This document shows, piece by piece, positions 8,787 through 15,823 of a DNA stretch of 64,000 nucleotides (the stretch's first letter is position 1; each line of letters starts with the position of its first letter). The DNA comes from Candidatus Melainabacteria bacterium (lineage in GTDB: Bacteria; Cyanobacteriota; Vampirovibrionia; Obscuribacterales; Obscuribacteraceae). The stretch spans positions 1 to 64,000 of the forward strand of contig PLZS01000101.1 in NCBI GenBank assembly GCA_003153555.1, given 5' to 3'. The notes beneath the pieces are model-generated. The model saw only the letters and a list, made by a program, of their open reading frames with translations. It had not been told where the DNA came from and did no database searches. Made by a program: the position numbers and the translations under genes.

Positions 8787-9500
8787 ATGAAATTTGCCAA
8801 TCGAACAATTGCCGGACAGCAATTAGCTCAGAAGCTTGCCCAATTTTTGTCTAGCCAATTCAATCTGGCTTATAGATCAAATCTACTCGTAGTTGGTCTG
8901 CCTAGAGGCGGTTTGCCCGTCGCTCTCGAGGTTGCGCGCCAATTGGATTGCCCTCTTGAAATAATTGTTGCGAAGAAACTTCCCTTCCCAGGTCAACCGG
9001 AATATGCCATCGGAGCCGTATCGTCTGATGGCGTGATCTTCACGGATCCATCCATACCACAAGATTTACGCTGGCAATCATACGTAAAGGAGCAGCAACA
9101 GAGTCTGCTTGAACGCACCAAGAAAATCGAAGAACAATTTCACAAACTTGCAGGGCACAACAAAATCTCCTTCAAAGGCAAGAATGTCATTTTGGTGGAT
9201 GATGGTATCGCGACAGGCATGACGGCATTTGCAGCTATTGGAAGTGCAAAACTCCGTGGTGCCAGCCGCACGATCATGGCGGCGCCAGTCATGAGCAGAG
9301 ATAGCTATCGCCAGTTGCAAGATTACTGCGACGAAGTCGTAGCAATTAGCTTACCTGAACACTTTGTTTCAGTAGGACAGCATTATCTTAACTTCGATCA
9401 AACTAGCGACGAAGAAGTTGTGCAGTCCTTGAAAGACAGCGCATTCTTCGGCATTCAGCCTGGAGTCTCGAAAGAAGAATCAAGGGTCTCGAACTTTTAA
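8787..9500 (+). CDS. Phosphoribosyltransferase family protein
   Basis: The 237-residue protein begins MKFANRTIAGQQLAQKL, the typical start of stand-alone PRTase-fold proteins, so I trim the ORF-track start (8649). The PRPP loop is clear: NVILVDDGIATGMTAFAAI near residue 137, with VGLPRGGLPVALEVARQL near residue 35. The family (COG1926-like) uses or binds PRPP; the base substrate is not known. GAGG lies about 11 nt upstream. Proteins of this family occur in hypoxia islands together with USPs, for example in the mycobacterial DosR regulon, so its position between USP clusters is suggestive. Confidence 0.85.
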   Translation: MKFANRTIAGQQLAQKLAQFLSSQFNLAYRSNLLVVGLPRGGLPVALEVARQLDCPLEIIVAKKLPFPGQPEYAIGAVSSDGVIFTDPSIPQDLRWQSYVKEQQQSLLERTKKIEEQFHKLAGHNKISFKGKNVILVDDGIATGMTAFAAIGSAKLRGASRTIMAAPVMSRDSYRQLQDYCDEVVAISLPEHFVSVGQHYLNFDQTSDEEVVQSLKDSAFFGIQPGVSKEESRVSNF

Positions 9501-9586
9501 CAGCTGCTCTACACAGATAACAATGTTAAACGACACTACATGCGATGCGCGAAAGAACTAACAACAATCACCAGGAGTACATTATC

Positions 9587-9958
9587 ATGAACAAAAAGGG
9601 CCTATCTCGTCCAGGCGCGATGCTGATGGCTGCTGCCGCAGTGCTACTAACGCTTGCCGCCATTGGACCTATTGTAATGGCAGCCTCAACCCCTAGCCAC
9701 GAGTGGTCGATGATTTTGACAGGTCCTTCCGCTTTAGCTATGTCAGCAGCTGGTCTGTTTAGTTTGCTGCTTTATGCAGTCGGTTATCTTAAATACTGCA
9801 GCAGCAAGGGCTATAGCACATGGCTTGCTCTCTGGTTATTGCTTGGCAATATGCCAGGGTTTGTAGTGCTTTTATTGCTACCAGATTTGCATGAAATTAA
9901 AGGCGAAGTAAGTAGTCCGAACAAAGCTATGCACAAAGAAGTAGTGACCTCGAAGTAA
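9587..9958 (+). CDS. Small integral membrane protein, unknown function
   Basis: Start chosen at ATG 9587 because AGGAG lies 10 nt upstream and the protein then begins with a positively charged MNKKGLSRPG followed by membrane segments. Three hydrophobic helices are visible in 123 residues: AMLMAAAAVLLTLAAIGPIVM, ALAMSAAGLFSLLLYAVGYL and WLALWLLLGNMPGFVVLLLL. The C-terminus is hydrophilic. It resembles the small phospholipase-D-nuclease-like/DUF membrane proteins only in general layout; I do not name a family. Confidence 0.6.
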   Translation: MNKKGLSRPGAMLMAAAAVLLTLAAIGPIVMAASTPSHEWSMILTGPSALAMSAAGLFSLLLYAVGYLKYCSSKGYSTWLALWLLLGNMPGFVVLLLLPDLHEIKGEVSSPNKAMHKEVVTSK

Positions 9959-10127
9959 ACAATTGGCGGGGGAAAAATTCAAAGAAAGGCATGGCACGAG
10001 CTAAATCTGAAAAGTCATACCAAAGGAGTATGGATATTCATCCCTCGGACTCATGACGAACTTGCTGCAAACTATCATGATGTATTTATATTTAGCATTC
10101 GAACCCTAGAGTTGCTAAGGAGGACTA

Positions 10128-10766
10128 ATGATTGAGCTATTTCACTCAACTGGCATCGATATGCTAAAAGAGCAGCTACTGCATCATGAACAAAAGAAGC
10201 GCCTCAGTAGCATGAAGAAGTATAGTCTCGAGCGTGATCGCAAAAATCACAACGACTTCCTATGCAAATTTCAAAGTGTTGATGACCAAGATGATCACTT
10301 GCATCGAGTAGAACATCATGGACTTCATTTCTGGACGCGCTGCTTTTCTGGAGAAAAGCCTTCTGGAGTAATTCATAACGACCGGATGCCCGAGCATGAA
10401 TACGGGACGTACGAGGAACGTGACCCGATGCAGACGCTTCTTCTCATTCCCTCTACTGATTCGATTAAGATTGCTCCTGGATCACCGAAGCACCCAACAA
10501 CAGATTCTGAAGCCATGCAGCGATGGATAAACTTGATGCGTTTAGGTCAGGCAGCCCTGCGTTACAGAGAATATGCAGAAGCCGAGCGCATGTTCCGCTC
10601 GGCACTGTCTGAGGTAGGCAAACGGGCCACCGGCAAACAACTATATGAAACACTCACAGCTCTTGCGCAGGCGTTATTAGCGCAGAACAAGCCTGCCGAG
10701 TCCGCCAAATTACTTGAGAGCGCAAAAAGAATTCAATATTCTGACTGCCCGGAACAGGGCGAATAA
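10128..10766 (+). CDS. Cytoplasmic TPR-containing protein
   Basis: A 212-residue soluble protein with a strong AAGGAGG five nucleotides before the ATG. The first 100 residues are charged and His-rich (HHEQKKR, HRVEHHGLHFW) and do not resemble a known domain. The last 80 residues hold two TPR-like units: LGQAALRYREYAEAERMFRSALSEV and LAQALLAQNKPAESAKLLESAKR. It is probably a protein-binding adaptor; the strong ribosome site suggests high translation when induced. No close functional neighbour is apparent. Confidence 0.65.
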   Translation: MIELFHSTGIDMLKEQLLHHEQKKRLSSMKKYSLERDRKNHNDFLCKFQSVDDQDDHLHRVEHHGLHFWTRCFSGEKPSGVIHNDRMPEHEYGTYEERDPMQTLLLIPSTDSIKIAPGSPKHPTTDSEAMQRWINLMRLGQAALRYREYAEAERMFRSALSEVGKRATGKQLYETLTALAQALLAQNKPAESAKLLESAKRIQYSDCPEQGE

Positions 10767-10828
10767 CTGACAGTAATTTCAAATTGAAAACCTTGCCATA
10801 ATTACAGCCGCCCATGATCACGATCGAG

Positions 10829-10846
10829 GCGGGTCTGGAGACCCGC
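10829..10846. terminator. GC-rich hairpin downstream of TPR gene
   Basis: GCGGGTCT-GG-AGACCCGC is a perfect 8-bp stem with a 2-nt loop, 60 nt after the TPR gene stop. No T-run follows, so it is either a Rho-assisted terminator or an RNA-stabilising hairpin. Confidence 0.4.
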
Positions 10847-10866
10847 GCCATTCCAACTGTTCGACT

Positions 10867-10935
10867 AAACGACAGTCAGTCCAGATCTATTTAGATCTCT
10901 TTAGCGCTCTCTAAAGAGATCGTTTCTGTCGTTTT
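10867..10935 (+). terminator. Nested long hairpin, likely terminator
   Basis: An outer stem AAACGACAG/CTGTCGTTT encloses an inner stem GATCTCTTTAG/CTAAAGAGATC with a CGCTCT loop, ending in GTTTTC. It lies between converging transcription units (TPR gene, plus; USP-like gene, minus) and could stop both. The nested design is more elaborate than most intrinsic terminators. Confidence 0.5.
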
Positions 10936-11098
10936 CTGCATTTTGAAGGAACACAATAACCATGCTATTCCACAGTGGCACGACACGGATTGAAACCATG
11001 GGAGCTTAGCATCTGATATCAAGCTACCGATCCGATCGCCGCTCTAAAGGCAATCAGGTAGGCGGGGAAATGAAACTTTAGAGATCACAAAGTTGCAG

Positions 11099-12070
11099 TC
11101 ATAGTTGTGGTGACTGAGTAGTGCTAACTTTCTCCGATTTTTGGTTTGTTGATTTTAATGAATGCTCGACAGTCTCTTCTGGATAAAACAGCATGTTTGG
11201 CAGAGTCAGATGTTGTATGAACAACTCAGGCGATGAGCCGAAGATTGTAATCCGCTTTCCGCCAATTTCTCGTGTTGGTATTACCACAAGACTATCTGAG
11301 TAGGCGTCAAGTTCCACTCTGACCGGTCTATGTGACCAAAGAGATGAGTTCTCATCAACCGTAAAATCGCCAAACAGAGCCACCTCTATTTCTATGCTTG
11401 CCAGTTCTGTATGGGCCTTTCGCAAATCTCGAATCAGATTTTGCGGAGATTCTTCGTGAACTCCAGTTGCTAAGCAAACCAGCTGTGGTTTCAATCCTAA
11501 CAAGGAGGCAGTTCGCAGGCACGCATCAACATACTCAATATTCAAATGATCAACCGAAATCAAAATCTTGAGTGCCTTCCACGGCTGCCAACGTTCTTGC
11601 ACTACGAGCAGTGGACGTGTACATTCGAGCGCTAAACCCTCGGCAACTGAAAGCCTGAGGTATCGACTTCGATCCTCTATCGGCTTGGTTCGGGTCGGTG
11701 CATGACCACAGATGACTAGATCGTGCCCTTTGGCCCTACTACAGATCTCGTGAACAGGATTTCCTTCATCAATCACGCAATCGCTTTTAATCTTTTCTGC
11801 GCCTGCCATATCCTCATACTTGTCAGCTAACTTCTTTGCCAATTCACGTAATGAATTACACAATGTCTCGTAGGCAGTTACATATAGACCACTGCCAACA
11901 AGTCCCGGTTTATCATTGCCCAAGAGTGCCCAAGCACTACGCGTATCCACTACGTGTTGTGCCACTACATTCGCATCTGTTTGACCGGCTAATTTCCATG
12001 CTAATTGCGCGGCCTCATAAGATTGTTCCGAGCCACTCAGGGCTAGCAAAATTGACATCTTATTCATCAT
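11099..12070 (-). CDS. Divergent tandem USP-like protein
   Basis: A roughly 323-residue protein of two USP-fold halves. Half 1 starts MSILLALSGSEQSYEAAQLAWKLAGQT and contains DLVICGHAPTRTK in place of the usual GSHGRxG loop. Half 2 starts KALKILISVDHLNIEYVDACLRTA and ends VIPTREIGGKRITIFGSSPELFIQ, also without a canonical ATP loop. It is therefore likely a non-ATP-binding member. I use the ATG at 12070 (second codon of the ORF-track frame) because AGGAG lies 5 nt before it. It is read divergently from the USP pair at 12274, sharing a 200-bp promoter region. Confidence 0.7.
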   Translation of the reverse strand: MMNKMSILLALSGSEQSYEAAQLAWKLAGQTDANVVAQHVVDTRSAWALLGNDKPGLVGSGLYVTAYETLCNSLRELAKKLADKYEDMAGAEKIKSDCVIDEGNPVHEICSRAKGHDLVICGHAPTRTKPIEDRSRYLRLSVAEGLALECTRPLLVVQERWQPWKALKILISVDHLNIEYVDACLRTASLLGLKPQLVCLATGVHEESPQNLIRDLRKAHTELASIEIEVALFGDFTVDENSSLWSHRPVRVELDAYSDSLVVIPTREIGGKRITIFGSSPELFIQHLTLPNMLFYPEETVEHSLKSTNQKSEKVSTTQSPQL

Positions 12071-12129
12071 CACTTCTCCTGTAATGGCTCAATTGTGACG
12101 AATTTCTATATTTTGCACATCAATCGGTC

Positions 12130-12140
12130 GGACTAAGTCC
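12130..12140. promoter_or_regulatory. Small palindrome in divergent USP promoter region
   Basis: GGACTAAGTCC lies between the two divergent USP transcription units. The half-sites GGACT/AGTCC resemble those of DosR-type NarL regulators, but the spacer is 1 nt rather than 2, so the similarity is weak. Confidence 0.25.
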
Positions 12141-12273
12141 TTCTGTTCTCGCAGGATGAGGGATGGAGCAGGCGTATCGGATGATTGCATGCCAGTCCAC
12201 ATAAAGGAGGATGCCACTCCGGGAAAGTTTTGCAAGAATAGGATAGGATCATCATTCACGCCTAGGAGATGTT

Positions 12274-12777
12274 ATGAAAGTTCTGATTGCAATAGATAGT
12301 TCCGAATGTTCGGAGTTCGCCTTAGATTCAATCGCTAAGCGTTCATGGCCGGAAGATACACAGTTTCGAGTTATCACTGTTGTGGAGCCCGCATATATTC
12401 AGGCTCCTTTAAATGGAATATACGCAGAACCGATGATCGCAGCTCAAATCGAATTCGAAAAATATTGTCGTGAGCGAATCAATGACAAGGTTACAACGTT
12501 GAAAACAGCGCTTCCTGATCATCAAATATCAGGAGATGTTCTACTTGGACCGACAGCTGAATGCATTATTGACGATGCAAAAAAATGGAATACAGATTTG
12601 CTTGTAGTTGGCTCTCACGGTCGTACTGGCTTGAACAGATTTTTTCTAGGCAGTGTTGCAGAGCGAGTAGCGAGCCATTCTCCTTGCTCAATTGAAATTG
12701 TCAAACAAAAAGTTGCTTCTTCAAAGTCAAAGCCAGTGGAAGCAACCGAGACTACTGCCGTGGGAGGCAAGTTGTGA
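12274..12777 (+). CDS. Universal stress protein (UspA family), single domain
   Basis: A 167-residue USP beginning MKVLIAIDSSECSEFALDSI, with GSHGRTGLNRFFLGSVAERVASHSPCSIEIVKQK as the ATP-type loop. TAGGAGAT precedes the ATG. It is strikingly similar to the USP at 29835-30350 over its whole length (RSWPxDxxFRxITVVEPAYIQAP and EFEKYCRExI shared), so the two are recent paralogs on either side of the hox locus. The next USP starts one base after its stop codon. Confidence 0.93.
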   Translation: MKVLIAIDSSECSEFALDSIAKRSWPEDTQFRVITVVEPAYIQAPLNGIYAEPMIAAQIEFEKYCRERINDKVTTLKTALPDHQISGDVLLGPTAECIIDDAKKWNTDLLVVGSHGRTGLNRFFLGSVAERVASHSPCSIEIVKQKVASSKSKPVEATETTAVGGKL

Positions 12778-12778
12778 A

Positions 12779-13273
12779 ATGAAAGTAATTATCGCTCTTG
12801 ATCAAACCGAATTCGCTACACAGATTATAGAAACGGTCACCAAACGGCATTGGCCCAAAGATACACAATTCAAAGTGTTGACAGTGATTGAACCCCTCCA
12901 ATGGGAAGCCGTCTCTTGCATCGAATGGAACGACCTTGCCCAGAAGGCGCTGGAGAAACGAAAGCATTTCGCTCACGAAAAAGTAATGGAGGCCAAGCAC
13001 AAGATCAGTGAGGCAATAGCCAATTGCACTGTTCATGTCGAAACCAGGCAGGGCAGCCCTCGCAAAGAGATCATCGATGCAGCTACCGACTGGATGGCAG
13101 ACAAAATCGTTTTAGGAGCGCACGGGCATTCCCCCAACCGTTTATTTGGAGGAGATGTGTCACGCTCGGTGGCACAACAATCTGGCTGCTCGGTGGAATT
13201 GATTAGACTAAAAAATTTGGCGCATAAAGAGAGCGAGCCTAAATCAGCGCTCCCGGGTGCTCTCTCCAAATAA
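12779..13273 (+). CDS. Universal stress protein (UspA family), diverged loop
   Basis: Start set at ATG 12779, not 12692, because the protein then begins MKVIIALDQTEFATQI like its relatives and GGGAGG lies 14-18 nt upstream. One base separates it from the previous stop, so translation is probably coupled. The 164-residue protein has GAHGHSPNRLFGGDVSRSVAQQSGCSVELIRL in place of GSHGRxGxxRFxLGSV: the last G-S of the loop is G-D, so ATP binding is doubtful. It ends with a Ser/Pro/Lys tail. Confidence 0.88.
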   Translation: MKVIIALDQTEFATQIIETVTKRHWPKDTQFKVLTVIEPLQWEAVSCIEWNDLAQKALEKRKHFAHEKVMEAKHKISEAIANCTVHVETRQGSPRKEIIDAATDWMADKIVLGAHGHSPNRLFGGDVSRSVAQQSGCSVELIRLKNLAHKESEPKSALPGALSK

Positions 13274-13288
13274 GCCCTAAAATTGGTC

Positions 13289-13321
13289 CCATGCTAGCGC
13301 AAGTCCCCTTGCGCTGCATGG
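13289..13321 (+). terminator. Hairpin after USP pair
   Basis: CCATGC-TA-GCGCAAG-TCCC-CTTGCGC-T-GCATGG forms a two-part stem 16 nt after the stop of the second USP gene. It lacks a T-run and may act as a stabiliser or Rho-dependent end. Confidence 0.45.
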
Positions 13322-13482
13322 GCTTGCCGATTTGGAACGATCTTTGGTATCAGCCGATTGACGTATTGAGCATTTTCGCGTTTGCAGAACTGAAATACTC
13401 AGATTGGATGATGTGTAAACCATAAAGAACTGAGATTCTAATGGCAGTAGAGGCCCAGACCAATATCAAGGAGATCGCACCG

Positions 13483-13977
13483 ATGAAGGTTTTAGTGGCA
13501 GTGGATGATTCAGATCTCAGTAAGCAAATGATTGGAGAGATAACAACCCGGCAGTGGAATCTGAAGACGCAATTTCTGATATTGAATGTGGTGTCATTAC
13601 CAACGGCAGATTATTGGCAAGACTGGGGACTTTCAGTTTGGCCAGAATTGAAAGAGAAACTCATCGCCGAGTCGGAAAGCCTTGTACAAAAACATGTTGT
13701 ATATTTGAAAGAGAAACTTGGACCTGAATTTGCAGTTGAAAGCAAAGTGCTCGAAGGGCATACGTGTGATTCGATCATTCAGACGGCCAAAGAGTGGCAC
13801 GCCGATCTGATCATGGTGGCTTCGCACGGACGTAGCGGGATTGAAAAGTTCTTCTTGGGCAGCGTTGCAGAAGGTTTGTTAATCCAATCACCGTGTTCGC
13901 TAGAAATTATCAAAATCAAATCAAAAGCGCCAGGCAACAAAAAGGCAAGTGCGATGAGCGGAAGTTTGGCGCATTGA
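13483..13977 (+). CDS. Universal stress protein (UspA family), single domain
   Basis: A 164-residue USP with start at ATG 13483 (AAGGAG 9 nt upstream; protein begins MKVLVAVDDSDLSKQMI). The ORF-track start at 13441 would add 14 unrelated residues. The loop ASHGRSGIEKFFLGSVAEGLLIQSPCSLEII is close to canonical, with Ala for the first Gly. It has its own 200-bp upstream region and is separated from the following hydrogenase-associated genes by about 100 bp. Confidence 0.92.
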   Translation: MKVLVAVDDSDLSKQMIGEITTRQWNLKTQFLILNVVSLPTADYWQDWGLSVWPELKEKLIAESESLVQKHVVYLKEKLGPEFAVESKVLEGHTCDSIIQTAKEWHADLIMVASHGRSGIEKFFLGSVAEGLLIQSPCSLEIIKIKSKAPGNKKASAMSGSLAH

Positions 13978-14084
13978 TGTTGGCAGCAGACTGTTTCTTG
14001 CTTTCTAAAGCGGCCTATTCGCTTCGGTTGAATCTCATTTAGGAAAAGAAACAGTGAACAGATTCCCGCTACTAGGAGAAGGTT

Positions 14085-14624
14085 ATGCAGGGCGCACGAT
14101 TACTTAGCAATATGGAATGCAAGCACAAGCGGCTCAGTGAGCCGAACGGGTTGGCTCTGATCACAATCGGCAATTCCTTAAGAGGCGACGGCGGCGTTGC
14201 CGCAGCTCTTTCTCATTGCCTGCCAGAGCATTTAGCCAGAGAAGTGTGCCGGTTCGATCTTGGATCCTACTCCGGCGTTTTGCAAGAGTGCCTGATCTAT
14301 CATAAAGCAGCCATCATAATTGATTCCACAAGCAATGATACCGCGCCTGGTACCGTATCAATTGTCGATGTCAGTCATATTCTAGATCAAACAGAACTCC
14401 TAAACCTGCGTTCGTGTCATGGTTTTTCGCTATCTGAGGAAATGCGTTCAGCCAAAAAAAGAGGCCGACTGCCAAAAAGAATTATTTTCTTTGGTGTCGA
14501 AATTGACAAAACTGATTGGAATGACAAGTTAAGCCCAGAGCTGGAAGCCAAACTGCCGAAGTTAGTAAATAAGCTCTCTTTTCTTGTAGCCAAAGTAGTG
14601 GAGACTTTGAATCGCGATGCATGA
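14085..14624 (+). CDS. Hydrogenase maturation protease-like protein (HycI/HyaD fold), altered metal site
   Basis: A 179-residue protein resembling the endopeptidases that trim the C-terminus of NiFe-hydrogenase large subunits. It has ALITIGNSLRGDGGVAAAL, then AAIIIDSTSND, then LRSCHGFSLSEEMRSAKK. In active proteases the first motif ends GDD/E-G and supplies a nickel ligand; here it reads GDGG, so that acidic residue is missing, whereas the central Asp and the His motif remain. AGGAGAAGG supports the start. It overlaps the HypA-like gene by 8 nt. A second protease, HoxW-like, sits after hoxH with an intact site, so this copy may serve another role or enzyme. Confidence 0.75.
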   Translation: MQGARLLSNMECKHKRLSEPNGLALITIGNSLRGDGGVAAALSHCLPEHLAREVCRFDLGSYSGVLQECLIYHKAAIIIDSTSNDTAPGTVSIVDVSHILDQTELLNLRSCHGFSLSEEMRSAKKRGRLPKRIIFFGVEIDKTDWNDKLSPELEAKLPKLVNKLSFLVAKVVETLNRDA

Positions 14625-14991
14625 AGCAGCTATAGCCAAAAATATTCTTCAATTTGTCAACAACAGGATTGCCGAAACGCCTTACATAGAAAAAGCGACA
14701 AAGGTACAGGTGCTCATTGGAGAATTGCGAAACGTTGATGACGAGCTACTAAAATTCGAATTTGATTGTCTAAAGACACTTTATCCAGGCTGCAGTTCAT
14801 GCCATCTGGAAATTGAATCAATCAAAGCCAAAGCCTTTTGCAACAAGTCCAAGCACTTGTATCATCCAGAGTCTGAGCTTAAATATCGTTGCACTAAATG
14901 CGGTGGTGATATAGGCAACTTAGTCTGCGGTGAAGAGTTAGATGTAATGAAAGTTACCCTTAAATGCCTCTTAAATGCCTTCCTTACATAG
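14617..14991 (+). CDS. hypA: HypA-like nickel insertion protein, degenerate zinc site
   Basis: The 124-residue protein begins MHEAAIAKNILQ; HypA proteins start MHE-x-S/A-IA, with His2 as the nickel ligand. The zinc module normally has two CxxC pairs. Here the second pair is present (YRCTKCGGDIG) but the first has only one cysteine (AFCNKSKHLYH), while an extra Cys appears in NLVCGEELDV. The C-terminus differs from the usual ending. It overlaps the preceding protease-like gene, and the hox operon begins 190 bp downstream. HypA hands nickel to hydrogenase precursors, so a role with Hox is likely, but the altered Zn site makes this less certain. Confidence 0.7.
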   Translation: MHEAAIAKNILQFVNNRIAETPYIEKATKVQVLIGELRNVDDELLKFEFDCLKTLYPGCSSCHLEIESIKAKAFCNKSKHLYHPESELKYRCTKCGGDIGNLVCGEELDVMKVTLKCLLNAFLT

Positions 14992-15062
14992 AACATACAA
15001 CTTAGAACACACAACATAGAAGAAACAGAAACCGCAGAATTGATTGAACGCTCGCATTGAAG

Positions 15063-15080
15063 GCACTAATTATTCAGTGC
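15063..15080. promoter_or_regulatory. Inverted repeat upstream of hoxE
   Basis: GCACTAATTATTCAGTGC is an interrupted palindrome (GCACT-N8-AGTGC) about 100 bp before hoxE. It is followed by TTGACA at 15091. It is a candidate operator for the hox operon; no regulator can be assigned. Confidence 0.35.
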
Positions 15081-15177
15081 TCCATATCCTTGACATGCTG
15101 TCTGATTTCCTTCGCTCTTGCCAGAGTCGACCAAACTCACGAGACATGCAGCAGAAGTCATTTAATCGAGTAAACTC

Positions 15178-15801
15178 ATGTCAGATCTTGATTGCATTCT
15201 GACAATAAAGAAAGGGCTGCAAAAAATGTCGGCAAGAACCATGAACAGGACCAATACCCCGCGGGTAGCACCTTCAGCTATCAAGCTGCCCTCCGAAGAT
15301 AAGCGCTGGCGTATAGTGGCGGCGACCATGCGGCGACACGGATACGCACAAAGTTCCTTGATCGAGATTCTACACACAGTGCAGTCCAGCTTCGGCTACT
15401 TGGATAAATCATCTCTGGCTTTTGTTGCACATAGTTTGCGCGTTCCTTTGAGTAAGGTATATGGTGTTGCTACCTTTTACAGCATCTTTCGGCTGAAGCC
15501 ACACGGCAAACATACTTGTGTAGTGTGCATGGGCACTGCTTGCTACATCAAAGGTAGTGCCAAACTACTGCAGACCTTGGAACAAAAATATGCGATCAAG
15601 TTGGGTGACACTACAGCTGACAACAAAGTTTCTCTCCTCGAGGCTCGCTGCCTCGGCGCCTGCGGCATAGCCCCTGCTGGTATTTTTGATGGCGAAGTGC
15701 TGGGAAACCTAACCTCTGAAACAATTGATGTCCAATTAAAAGATTGGTTAGCAGAATCAGAATCAGACCCAGAATCAGTAAACATCAAAACAACACTTTA
15801 A
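15178..15801 (+). CDS. hoxE: Bidirectional hydrogenase diaphorase subunit HoxE
   Basis: A 207-residue NuoE-like [2Fe-2S] subunit. The thioredoxin-like domain has CVVCMGTACYIKGS and EARCLGACGIAPAG, giving the four cluster cysteines. The preceding helical part (LIEILHTVQSSFGYLDKSSLAFVAHSLRVPLSKVYGVATFYSIFRLKPHGKH) is characteristic of HoxE/NuoE. The first 35 residues are variable; ATG 15223 within the frame is another possible start. It begins the operon hoxEFUYH-hoxW. HoxE with HoxF and HoxU forms the NAD(P)-reactive diaphorase of group 3d hydrogenases in the cytoplasm. Confidence 0.92.
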   Translation: MSDLDCILTIKKGLQKMSARTMNRTNTPRVAPSAIKLPSEDKRWRIVAATMRRHGYAQSSLIEILHTVQSSFGYLDKSSLAFVAHSLRVPLSKVYGVATFYSIFRLKPHGKHTCVVCMGTACYIKGSAKLLQTLEQKYAIKLGDTTADNKVSLLEARCLGACGIAPAGIFDGEVLGNLTSETIDVQLKDWLAESESDPESVNIKTTL

Positions 15802-15823
15802 GAAAACAGTGTGAACAGAGAAC

